Source: Defluviitaleaceae bacterium
GTDB lineage: Bacteria; Bacillota_A; Clostridia; Lachnospirales; WQUN01
DNA: 6,903 nt
Direction: 5' to 3'
Assembly: GCA_009779525.1 (NCBI GenBank)
Contig: WREB01000065.1
Location: 1-6,903 of the forward strand
The notes beneath the pieces were generated by a model, which saw only the letters and a program-made list of their open reading frames with translations, had not been told where the DNA came from and did no database searches. Below, piece after piece: positions 1 through 5,636 of this stretch (its first letter is position 1; the number at the start of each line of letters is the position of its first letter). The position numbers and the translations under genes were made by a program.

Positions 1-1632
1 GTCGTGTCGCACAACATAGCCAACTCGGCTATGCCCGGGTTCTCGAGGCAGCAGACGCTCCAGAAGGCGTCGAGGCCTTTGAACCTGTTCAACGGGAGGG
101 GACTTTACGGGACGGGTTCGGAAGTCTACGGGATAATACAGATCAGGGACATCTACCTGGACTGGAAGTACTGGACGCAAAGGGGCATCCTCGGCGAGTA
201 TTCGACGAAGAACAACCACCTCGCGGTAATGGAGAACCTATTCAACGATTTCAACGACGCCGGGATACGCACCGGCTTCATGGATTTCTTCAACCGCTGC
301 CAGGACCTCTCAACCAACACGCCCGACGCCACGTACCGCGCGAACGTGATAACCTCCGCGGAAACGCTAGCGCAGCTGATCCGCAACAACGCCGAGGCGC
401 TGCAAAAGCAGCAGCGCGACATCAACTTCGAGATAACGGGCATCGTGACCCGGATCAACAGCCTCGGCACGCAGATAGCGAGCCTCAACAGGCAGATCTA
501 CCAGTACGAGCTGGACGGCCAGAACGCGAACGACCTCCGCGACCAGCGCGCGCTGTTGGTAGACACCCTTTCCGAATACGTCAACGTGCAAGTCGACGAA
601 CGCGACTTCGGCAATTCGCACATACAGTTCGACAAGCGCTTCACCGTAATGATAAACGGCTACGACTTCGTCAACCACTTCCAGGTTCAGCAGCTCGTCT
701 GCGTTCCCCGCGACATAATCGACGAATTCGGCGACCCGTCTCTAATAACGCTCGACGGGCGCGAGTACATGTCCAGCGAGAAGCGCAACGACATGGACGT
801 CCCGGGGCTTTACGACATCTACTTCAAGGGTTCGGGCGCGCTCTTCGACATATACAGCAAGACGCTGCAGGGCACGCTCAAGGGCTTGATCGACATCCGC
901 GACGGGAACAACAACGACGAGGCGACGATGGTCGACGCCAAAAAGCCGACGACCGCCTACAAAGGCATCCCGTTTTACATGCAGAAGCTTAACATCCTCG
1001 TGCGGACGTTCACCAGGGCGATAAACGAGGGGCGAAACGTCGACGGCGAAAGCATCAAGGACGTTATCGGGCATTTAGACGGGTACAACAAATACGGAAT
1101 GGAATCGGGCAAGCCTAGCGGCATACTGCTTTTCACCCGCGTGGTCGGAAACGAAGTCTACACCGCGGACGATTTCGGCTACATCCTGCTTCCGAACGGC
1201 AACAGGGTGCTGGACTACTCGAAGCTCAACTGCCTAAACTTTTCAATCAACCCTGATTTGCTAAGCGACCCGTTTCTGCTCGCGACGAGCTCCGAGGCTT
1301 ACATCGGGGAAAGCAACAACTACGTGACGCACGGCTTCGGCAAGCTAAACTCTTACCCGTCGCTGTTCAAGGAAGGCAAGCTCATAGACTTCATCATCGG
1401 AACGACGGACCACTTGGCGATTGACAGGATGCAGGCGATCAAGTTCGACTTAAGCTACAACGACATTTCGATGGCGACGCAAAACCAGCGCCTTTCCGTC
1501 TCCGGCGTCGACTTGAACGAAGAAATGGTCGCGCTTGTCAAGTACCAGCAGCTTTTCGTCGCGTGCGCAAGGCTCGTCAACGTCATAGACGACGTATACA
1601 ACACGCTGGTCAACCGGCTCGGCAACTTCTAA
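1..1632 (+). CDS. flgK: Flagellar hook-associated protein FlgK (HAP1), 5' end cut by window
   Basis: FlgK is the first hook-filament junction protein. It is exported by the flagellar type III system and assembles on the hook tip before FlgL. The frame is open from base 1, and the first visible residues, VVSHNIANSAMPGFSRQ, match the conserved N-terminal D0 motif (family form SHNIANANTPGYSRQ). About 25-30 N-terminal residues therefore lie upstream, and the GTG at base 4 is not the true start. Visible residues about 119-193 form the long heptad-rich helix pair typical of FlgK, ending in DLRDQRALLVDTLSEYVNV. The stretch from about residue 321 (KGIPFYMQKLN) is the family's KGIP segment. Residues about 499-519 carry the C-terminal SVSGVDLNEEM and VKYQQLF motif, followed by the D0 helix. 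The protein is complete to its TAA stop. It is followed 29 bases later by flgL, presumably in the same transcript. The visible 543 residues plus the missing start give a protein near the clostridial FlgK size. The identification is secure. Confidence 0.96.
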   Translation, partial: VVSHNIANSAMPGFSRQQTLQKASRPLNLFNGRGLYGTGSEVYGIIQIRDIYLDWKYWTQRGILGEYSTKNNHLAVMENLFNDFNDAGIRTGFMDFFNRCQDLSTNTPDATYRANVITSAETLAQLIRNNAEALQKQQRDINFEITGIVTRINSLGTQIASLNRQIYQYELDGQNANDLRDQRALLVDTLSEYVNVQVDERDFGNSHIQFDKRFTVMINGYDFVNHFQVQQLVCVPRDIIDEFGDPSLITLDGREYMSSEKRNDMDVPGLYDIYFKGSGALFDIYSKTLQGTLKGLIDIRDGNNNDEATMVDAKKPTTAYKGIPFYMQKLNILVRTFTRAINEGRNVDGESIKDVIGHLDGYNKYGMESGKPSGILLFTRVVGNEVYTADDFGYILLPNGNRVLDYSKLNCLNFSINPDLLSDPFLLATSSEAYIGESNNYVTHGFGKLNSYPSLFKEGKLIDFIIGTTDHLAIDRMQAIKFDLSYNDISMATQNQRLSVSGVDLNEEMVALVKYQQLFVACARLVNVIDDVYNTLVNRLGNF

Positions 1633-1650
1633 GATCGACAAAAATTTTCC

Positions 1651-1657
1651 GGGGTGA
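1651..1657 (+). promoter_or_regulatory. Ribosome binding site of flgL
   Basis: GGGGTGA lies just before the ATG at 1662 and pairs with the GGTGA part of the extended anti-Shine-Dalgarno. It fixes the flgL start at 1662 rather than the upstream in-frame GTG at 1563, which would overlap the flgK C-terminus. The protein beginning MRITNSM also matches the FlgL family start. Confidence 0.7.
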
Positions 1658-1661
1658 GACG

Positions 1662-3635
1662 ATGCGGATAACAAACTCGATGATCCACAACAACACGCTT
1701 CTAAACATCAACCGCAACATGCGGTACCTGGATAAGCTGATCCAGCAAATCGAATCCACGAAAAAGATCCGGGTGCCTTCCGACGATCCGATAATCGCGA
1801 GCCGGGCGCTCAAGTTCAGGACTAACGTCGCGGAGACGGTGCAGTTCCAGCGGAACGTGCACAACGGTATCGCCTGGATGAACATCACCCAGTCGTCGTT
1901 CACAAACGTGATCGAAAACCTGCTCGTCCAGTTCCGCGAACGCTGCGTCGAGGCGGCCACCGGAACCGAGCAGCCCTTCCCGGACAAAGCGGCGATCGTC
2001 GCGGAGCTATACGAACTCATTGACCAGATCGGCGTCGAAATGAACCAGACCTACGCCGGAAGATACGTTTTCTCTGGCTTCAGGACGGACATGCCCCCGG
2101 TGTTCATCGAAGCCAACGAACAGGCCTACCAGATAACGCAGCAATTCGGCCTCAAGGACATCGAAAAAACGAAGTCGTACCAAAAGGTTATCGACCTCGA
2201 GGACGGAAACGATATAAAGACGATCCTCGACGACCTGATAACGGCGAACGGCTGGGACCTGTCGATAAAGGCGGATTACGAGGCGTACCTGGACAGCGTC
2301 GAGTATAAAAAATACGGCGCGTACGCGGGAAGCGTCAACGAACCGCTGCTTAACGACATTTATTTAATCAAGCTCGCGTACAGGGACAACGACATGAGGC
2401 CGATGACCGAGCTTTCAATTACCATCAACAACGGCCAGCCGTTTATGGTAAACGGAAGCCCCGTCACAATAAACACGTACAAGGCGACCGACCTCAACGC
2501 CTACACGCCGGACCCGGGCGAAATAAACTACATTCCCGAAACCGGCGAGCTGATAATCGGCGAGAGCATCGCGCGCACTTTCCCCGTCGACGGCGTCGAA
2601 ATAAACTACATCAAAAACGGCTTCGAGAAGGGCGAGCTTAACCCGGTCGTCTATTTCCCGTGCCAGGAATTGTTTTACAACGAAGACGTTTACACTATGC
2701 GCCAGCAGGCGGAGGTTTCGCGCGGCGTCGTCGACATGGCGTTCAACAACTCGGATTATTCGAGCGTCGCCTATTCGGCCGATATCCTGGCTTATAGCAG
2801 GTGCGACTTCGCGGATTTGGTCTCGTGGGGCTATGCGGGCGACCAGAACAACATAGGCGCGATACAGTCGTTCATGAACCAGAACCCCGCGTTCGACGGA
2901 TGGCTTTACATCGACGAGGATTACGGAAGGATAATAATGAACAACGCGACGGCGTCGACGTTCCCGCCGGGCGCCACGATCGAGTACGTGCTAAACCCGA
3001 TGCCTTCGCCTAGCAAGATGCCCACCTCGTCGTCGCTTAGCATCATAAACATAACCACGAATCCGCTCGCCGTCCCGCTGGTCGGCAAGTACTACGACAT
3101 GGAGAACCAGGATTACCAGTACGAGTTCGCGACAAGGACCTACGTCACGATAAATTCGCTCGCGAAAAACGTCTACACCGACAAGATGTACGCCGACCTT
3201 AAGGCGGTCTGCGACTTCGTGACTTCGCTCGAAGTCTCGGACCCGAAGGTGCTTGAAGAATACTACCGGACGGTGCACGGCCTCAGCGGGTTTGATTTGG
3301 ACAACGCGGTGAAGGAGCAGCTTGCCGCAGAAAACTCGAAGATGCAGGCGGCGATTTACGACCGGTTCAACAACATGCTGTACCTCGTCGACCGCCACGC
3401 CGAAACGGCCGTCAAGGAGCAGACGATACTCGGCGCGAGGATGCTTAGGCTCGACTTGCTTCAAGCGAGGCTCGAGCAGGACGAGGACAACTACATGCAG
3501 CTGCTTTCGGACAACGAGGACACGGACATGGTCAAGGCGATCATACTCAAGGCCGCGGCCGAGGCGGCCTACCTTGCCTCGCTTCAAGCGAGCGCCAACA
3601 TCGTGCAGCTTTCGCTCGCGAATTTCATCAGATAG
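1662..3635 (+). CDS. flgL: Flagellar hook-associated protein FlgL (HAP3), unusually long
   Basis: FlgL is the second hook-filament junction protein and links FlgK to the flagellin filament. It is a secreted flagellin-like protein with paired N- and C-terminal helices. Residues 1-148 hold the flagellin-type N-terminal domain (MRITNSMIHNNTLLNINRN, then KKIRVPSDDPIIASRAL, then TYAGRYVFSGFRTD, the usual FlgL NGRYLFAGTKTD motif). Residues about 560-657 hold the C-terminal domain, with GARMLRLDLLQARLE, the helix around LLSDNEDTDM, and the closing SLANFIR that is characteristic of FlgL. The protein has 657 residues, whereas FlgL is commonly near 300. The excess is a central block at about 150-500, rich in Tyr, Asn and beta-type sequence, where the family has its variable surface domain. 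Within that block a motif of about 30 residues occurs twice (about 289-319 and 416-445). The stop is TAG, directly after the family's normal end, so TAG acts as a stop codon here. Family identity is secure; the role of the insert is unknown. Confidence 0.95.
   Translation: MRITNSMIHNNTLLNINRNMRYLDKLIQQIESTKKIRVPSDDPIIASRALKFRTNVAETVQFQRNVHNGIAWMNITQSSFTNVIENLLVQFRERCVEAATGTEQPFPDKAAIVAELYELIDQIGVEMNQTYAGRYVFSGFRTDMPPVFIEANEQAYQITQQFGLKDIEKTKSYQKVIDLEDGNDIKTILDDLITANGWDLSIKADYEAYLDSVEYKKYGAYAGSVNEPLLNDIYLIKLAYRDNDMRPMTELSITINNGQPFMVNGSPVTINTYKATDLNAYTPDPGEINYIPETGELIIGESIARTFPVDGVEINYIKNGFEKGELNPVVYFPCQELFYNEDVYTMRQQAEVSRGVVDMAFNNSDYSSVAYSADILAYSRCDFADLVSWGYAGDQNNIGAIQSFMNQNPAFDGWLYIDEDYGRIIMNNATASTFPPGATIEYVLNPMPSPSKMPTSSSLSIINITTNPLAVPLVGKYYDMENQDYQYEFATRTYVTINSLAKNVYTDKMYADLKAVCDFVTSLEVSDPKVLEEYYRTVHGLSGFDLDNAVKEQLAAENSKMQAAIYDRFNNMLYLVDRHAETAVKEQTILGARMLRLDLLQARLEQDEDNYMQLLSDNEDTDMVKAIILKAAAEAAYLASLQASANIVQLSLANFIR
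2526..2618 (+). repeat. Internal protein repeat of FlgL insert, copy 1
   Basis: This encodes residues about 289-319 of FlgL. With its partner at residues 416-445 it shares the pattern Y-I, G-x-[LI]-I, A-x-TFP, G-x-x-I-x-Y and a closing N. The key residues here are G295, T306-F307-P308, G311, I314, Y316 and N319. The partner has the same residues shifted by 127 positions, or 126 after a one-residue gap. It looks like a duplicated beta-strand unit in the variable domain. The similarity is at protein level; the DNA is not an obvious repeat. Confidence 0.55.
2907..2996 (+). repeat. Internal protein repeat of FlgL insert, copy 2
   Basis: This encodes residues about 416-445 of FlgL and is the second copy of the motif. 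Matching residues are G422, T433-F434-P435, G437, I440, Y442 and N445. See copy 1 for the shared pattern. Confidence 0.55.
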
Positions 3636-3657
3636 CGTTACGTAAAGCCCAACCGAC

Positions 3658-3663
3658 AGGAGG
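3658..3663 (+). promoter_or_regulatory. Ribosome binding site of fliW
   Basis: A perfect AGGAGG lies 6 bases before the ATG at 3670. It is the strongest ribosome binding site of the flagellar part and sets the fliW start. Confidence 0.85.
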
Positions 3664-3669
3664 AAGCAA

Positions 3670-4167
3670 ATGCGCCTTTCGACCAAGCATTTCGGCGAGC
3701 TGGACTACGAGCCGGACCGGATCATAACCTTTCCGCAGGGGCTGCCGGGTTTTCCCGACACGCGCAAATACCTGCTGCTCGAGGGCCAGGCGCCGGGCGA
3801 CTTGGTCTACTTGCTTCAGTGCATCGACGACGGCGACGTCGCGTTCACGCTCATCGACCTGTACCAGGTCATGCCGGACTACAACCCGATGGTCGAGCCC
3901 GACGAAATGATCGACCTGGGCGAGATAAAGGACACGCCGCTCGAAATCTACAACATAACGGTGATACCCGAGGAAGTCCGCCAAATGCGCGTCAACCTGA
4001 AGGCGCCGATCGTAATCAATCCCGTGACTATGCGCGGGAGACAGGTGATCGTGAGCAACGACGAATACAACATACGCCACTACATCTTCGAGGAGCTTGA
4101 GAAGGCGGGCGAAGCCGCGAAGGCCGAATCGGACGGCGGGGAGCCGGAAGCCTCGCAGGCGCCCTGA
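3670..4167 (+). CDS. fliW: Flagellar assembly factor FliW
   Basis: FliW is a small cytoplasmic protein that binds flagellin or CsrA. In Bacillus, when flagellin is secreted, FliW is freed and binds CsrA, relieving translational repression of flagellin. The family landmarks are all visible: ITFPQGLPGFPDTRKYLLL near the N-terminus (about residues 19-37), YLLQCIDD at about 47-54, the VNLKAPIVINP block at about 108-118, and RQVIVSNDEYNIRHYIF at about 123-139. The core ends near residue 145. The last 20 or so residues are an Ala/Glu/Gly-rich tail without recognisable motifs, which makes the protein (165 residues) slightly longer than the usual 140-150. The stop TGA overlaps the csrA ATG by one base. 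The gene follows flgL by 34 bases, with no yviE homologue between them as there is in Bacillus. Function is assigned from family membership and context. Confidence 0.95.
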   Translation: MRLSTKHFGELDYEPDRIITFPQGLPGFPDTRKYLLLEGQAPGDLVYLLQCIDDGDVAFTLIDLYQVMPDYNPMVEPDEMIDLGEIKDTPLEIYNITVIPEEVRQMRVNLKAPIVINPVTMRGRQVIVSNDEYNIRHYIFEELEKAGEAAKAESDGGEPEASQAP

Positions 4168-4391
4168 TGCTTGCGCTCACGCGAAAAAGGGGCGAGTCGA
4201 TAATGATCGGCGACGACGTCTAGGTCGTCGTCCTCAGCATCCAGGGCGAGCAGGCGAAGCTCGGCATCATCGCGCCGAAGCGCGTTTCGGTGCACCGCAA
4301 AGAAATATACGAGCAGATCCAGGCCGAAAACAGAGAGGCTTCTTCAAGCGTAAACGTGGACGCTTTAAAGGAGCTTAGCCGCAAAAAATGA
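4167..4391 (+). pseudogene. csrA: Carbon storage regulator CsrA, interrupted by in-frame TAG at codon 19
   Basis: CsrA is a dimeric RNA-binding translational regulator. Next to fliW in Bacillota it represses flagellin mRNA translation and is antagonised by FliW. The frame begins MLALTRKRGESIMIGDDV, then TAG (4221-4223), then continues with [32 protein letters not shown] and a Bacillus-like C-terminal tail ending in SRKK and TGA. Counting the TAG as a residue gives 74 codons, equal to a normal long-tailed CsrA. RNA-contact residues L4, R6, V42 and R44 are intact. In Bacillus CsrA (IGADIEVKV) the interrupted position is Glu, and GAG to TAG is one base change. No ATG, GTG or TTG restart follows the stop until the GTG at codon 42, so the 18-residue peptide would be non-functional. 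The start overlaps the fliW stop (TGATG) with no clear ribosome binding site, suggesting translational coupling. The TAG could be a real nonsense mutation, a base-call error, or a suppressed codon; flgL and the downstream permease both end normally at TAG, which argues against general recoding. Confidence 0.9.
4209..4232 (+). other. Inverted repeat with the csrA TAG in its loop
   Basis: GGCGACGAC (4209-4217) and GTCGTCGTC (4224-4232) can pair over 9 bp with one G-U wobble around the 6-base loop GTCTAG. The in-frame stop of csrA is the 3' half of that loop. Part of the symmetry follows from the Asp-Asp and Val-Val-Val codons, so a chance origin is possible. Stimulators of readthrough normally lie 3' of the stop, so this is not a standard recoding signal. 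Confidence 0.5.
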
Positions 4392-4462
4392 GGCGATTGG
4401 CGAAGCGCCCATAAATTCATACTTTATTCATAATATATTCAAATTGTTTTTTTAAGCTTGAC

Positions 4463-4486
4463 GGATTCCGCAGGGAGTCCTTTTTT
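4463..4486 (+). terminator. Intrinsic terminator after the flagellar operon
   Basis: A 7-bp stem (GGATTCC at 4463-4469 with GGAGTCC at 4474-4480, one G-U pair) and a GCAG tetraloop are followed at once by six T residues (4481-4486). It lies 71 bases after the csrA stop and before the ABC operon. This is the only terminator-like structure with a T-tract in the intergenic gap. Confidence 0.7.
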
Positions 4487-4494
4487 GATACAAT
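4486..4494 (+). promoter_or_regulatory. Extended -10 promoter element of the ABC operon
   Basis: TGATACAAT fits the extended -10 form TGnTATAAT with one mismatch in the hexamer. Transcription would start near 4501, leaving a leader of about 40 bases. The -35 hexamer at normal spacing (4466-4471, TTCCGC) is poor and lies within the terminator stem, so the extended element would carry most of the specificity. A better -35 match, TTGACG at 4458-4463, is 25 bases away, which is too far. The AT-rich stretch 4411-4457 upstream could help polymerase binding. This is a prediction from sequence only. Confidence 0.5.
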
Positions 4495-4530
4495 GCCGCA
4501 TCCTGTTTGGTTGCGAATACCGCTTGATTC

Positions 4531-4537
4531 GGAGGAG
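4531..4537 (+). promoter_or_regulatory. Ribosome binding site deciding the TTG start of the ATPase
   Basis: GGAGGAG lies so that GGAGG (4531-4535) is 7 bases from the TTG at 4543. No ATG or GTG is near, and the protein read from this TTG starts exactly where ABC ATPases of this family start (MIEVRNLTKIYG), so TTG is the start codon. Confidence 0.8.
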
Positions 4538-4542
4538 TTTGT

Positions 4543-5598
4543 TTGATCGAGGTTAGGAACCTGACGAAAATCTACGGCCAGCACGTCGCGGTCGACCATA
4601 TCGACTTTACGGTCGCCGACGGGGAGATCGTGGGTTTCCTCGGGCCAAACGGCGCGGGGAAGACCACGACGATGAACATCATGACCGGCTACATCGCGGC
4701 GACCGAGGGCGACGTTACGATAAACGGCGCGGACATCGTCGCGGAGCCCGAGCGCGCCAAGGCGAACATCGGCTACCTGCCCGACACCCCGCCGGTTTAC
4801 GGCGACATGCTCGTCGACGATTACTTGAATTTCGTCGCGGACATAAAAAAAGTCGGCTACGCCGAGCGCAGGAAGATGATCGAGAACGTCAAGTCCGCCG
4901 TGCGCATCGAGGACATGTCGCGCAGGCTGATAAAGAATCTTTCGCGAGGCTACAGGCAGCGCGTCGGGCTCGCCCAGGCGATGATCGGAAACCCGAAGGT
5001 CATCATTATGGACGAACCGACGATTGGGCTCGACCCGAAGCAGATCATCGAGATGCGCGACGTCGTGAAGAAGCTCGGAAAAAAGCACACGGTGATACTT
5101 TCGTCGCACATACTGCAGGAAGTCAGCGCCGTCTGCGACCGCGTGATGATAATCAACAAGGGCAAGATCGTCGCGAGCGATACGCCCGAAAGGCTTTCCG
5201 CGAGCCTTTCGCAAGGCGGCAAGATGCAGGTGCGCGTGAAGGGCGAGAAGCAGAAGATACTCCAGGCGCTTTCCGAGTATTCGATAATACGCTCGGTCAA
5301 CGCCGACAACTCGCGCGAGCCCGGCACGTTCGATTTGGTTTTGGCCGGCGACGAAAACGTCGACATCCGCGAGGCGATCTTCCGCTGCTTCGCTAAAAAC
5401 AATCTCCCGATACTTTTGATGAGATCGCTTGACCTTACGCTTGAGGAAATATTCCTTACGATAACCGGCGAGAACCGCGCGGATTTGATGCCGGACGGCC
5501 CCAGGGTCCGGAGCGATTCCGGCGAAAAAGAAGCCGTTCCCCAACAAGAAGACGATAACGCAGAAGACGACTATTACGAGGACGACGACGGCGAGTAA
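4543..5598 (+). CDS. ABC transporter ATP-binding protein, GldA/CcmA-type
   Basis: This is the cytoplasmic ATPase of an ABC-2 type transporter; it hydrolyses ATP to power the permease encoded next. Translation starts at TTG. The nucleotide-binding domain fills residues 1 to about 230. It has Walker A GPNGAGKTT at 34-42, a Q-loop region reading IGYLPDTPPVYGDM (an acidic residue in place of the usual Gln, as is common in the GldA group, which mostly has YLPE), signature LSRGYRQR at 133-140 in place of LSGGQ, Walker B VIIMDEP at 153-159, D-loop GLDP at 162-165, and switch His189 in SSH. Residues about 227-310 form the C-terminal domain that ends in the SLDLTLEEIFLTIT motif found in ATPases of ABC-2 exporters. 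After residue 315 comes a charged tail, very acidic over the last 16 residues (Asp/Glu with Tyr). Length is 351. The closest relatives by sequence style are the ATPases of Clostridia GldA/F/G-like clusters. The transported substrate is unknown. Confidence 0.93.
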   Translation: MIEVRNLTKIYGQHVAVDHIDFTVADGEIVGFLGPNGAGKTTTMNIMTGYIAATEGDVTINGADIVAEPERAKANIGYLPDTPPVYGDMLVDDYLNFVADIKKVGYAERRKMIENVKSAVRIEDMSRRLIKNLSRGYRQRVGLAQAMIGNPKVIIMDEPTIGLDPKQIIEMRDVVKKLGKKHTVILSSHILQEVSAVCDRVMIINKGKIVASDTPERLSASLSQGGKMQVRVKGEKQKILQALSEYSIIRSVNADNSREPGTFDLVLAGDENVDIREAIFRCFAKNNLPILLMRSLDLTLEEIFLTITGENRADLMPDGPRVRSDSGEKEAVPQQEDDNAEDDYYEDDDGE

Positions 5599-5626
5599 GG
5601 CGCCCGAAGCTTGAATAAAACGAAAC

Positions 5627-5631
5627 GGAGG
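5627..5631 (+). promoter_or_regulatory. Ribosome binding site of the permease gene
   Basis: GGAGG lies 5 bases before the ATG at 5637 and fixes that start. The gap after the ATPase gene is 38 bases and shows no terminator, so the two genes are probably co-transcribed. Confidence 0.8.
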
Positions 5632-5636
5632 AAAAG

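Larger units (their letters stand above)
4392..4542. other. Intergenic region between flagellar and ABC operons
   Basis: This 151-base gap is markedly AT-rich in its middle (4411-4457), unlike the GC-rich genes around it. It holds a short GGCG-AAG-CGCC hairpin (4399-4409) without a T-tract, two ATTCATA copies 11 bases apart (4415-4421 and 4426-4432), the terminator, the extended -10 element and the ATPase ribosome binding site. I see no gene in it on either strand. It separates two functionally unrelated operons. Confidence 0.7.

Noticed and set aside
3638..3645. Palindrome TTACGTAA between flgL and fliW as a regulatory site
   Set aside because: An 8-base palindrome in a 34-base gap inside an operon, with no recognised binding protein, is not enough evidence.
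2991..3686. Antisense frame of 231 codons over the end of flgL
   Set aside because: The protein is rich in Arg, Val, Leu and His as expected from reversed GC-rich codons, and shows no domain.
4221..4223. TAG in csrA read as pyrrolysine or a general amber recoding
   Set aside because: flgL and the permease both end at TAG exactly at their family C-termini, with the next gene close behind, so TAG is a working stop codon here. CsrA is not a protein known to use pyrrolysine.
4097..4378. Plus-strand frame of 93 codons across fliW and csrA
   Set aside because: It is out of frame with both genes and Arg-rich. The csrA frame with clear family motifs occupies the same bases.
4399..4409. Short hairpin GGCG-AAG-CGCC after csrA as a terminator
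   Set aside because: The stem is only 4 bp and no T-tract follows. The structure at 4463-4486 is a much better terminator.
4415..4432. Two ATTCATA copies 11 bases apart as an operator
   Set aside because: Seven-base matches in a very AT-rich stretch are easily chance; no known regulator site was recognised.
4458..4494. TTGACG at 4458 as -35 for the TACAAT -10
   Set aside because: The spacer would be 25 bases, far over the usual 17.
4417..5547. Long antisense open frame of 376 codons across the ATPase gene and its leader
   Set aside because: It mirrors the ATPase codons in a GC-rich gene, lacks recognisable motifs and runs through the terminator and promoter region. It is a shadow frame.
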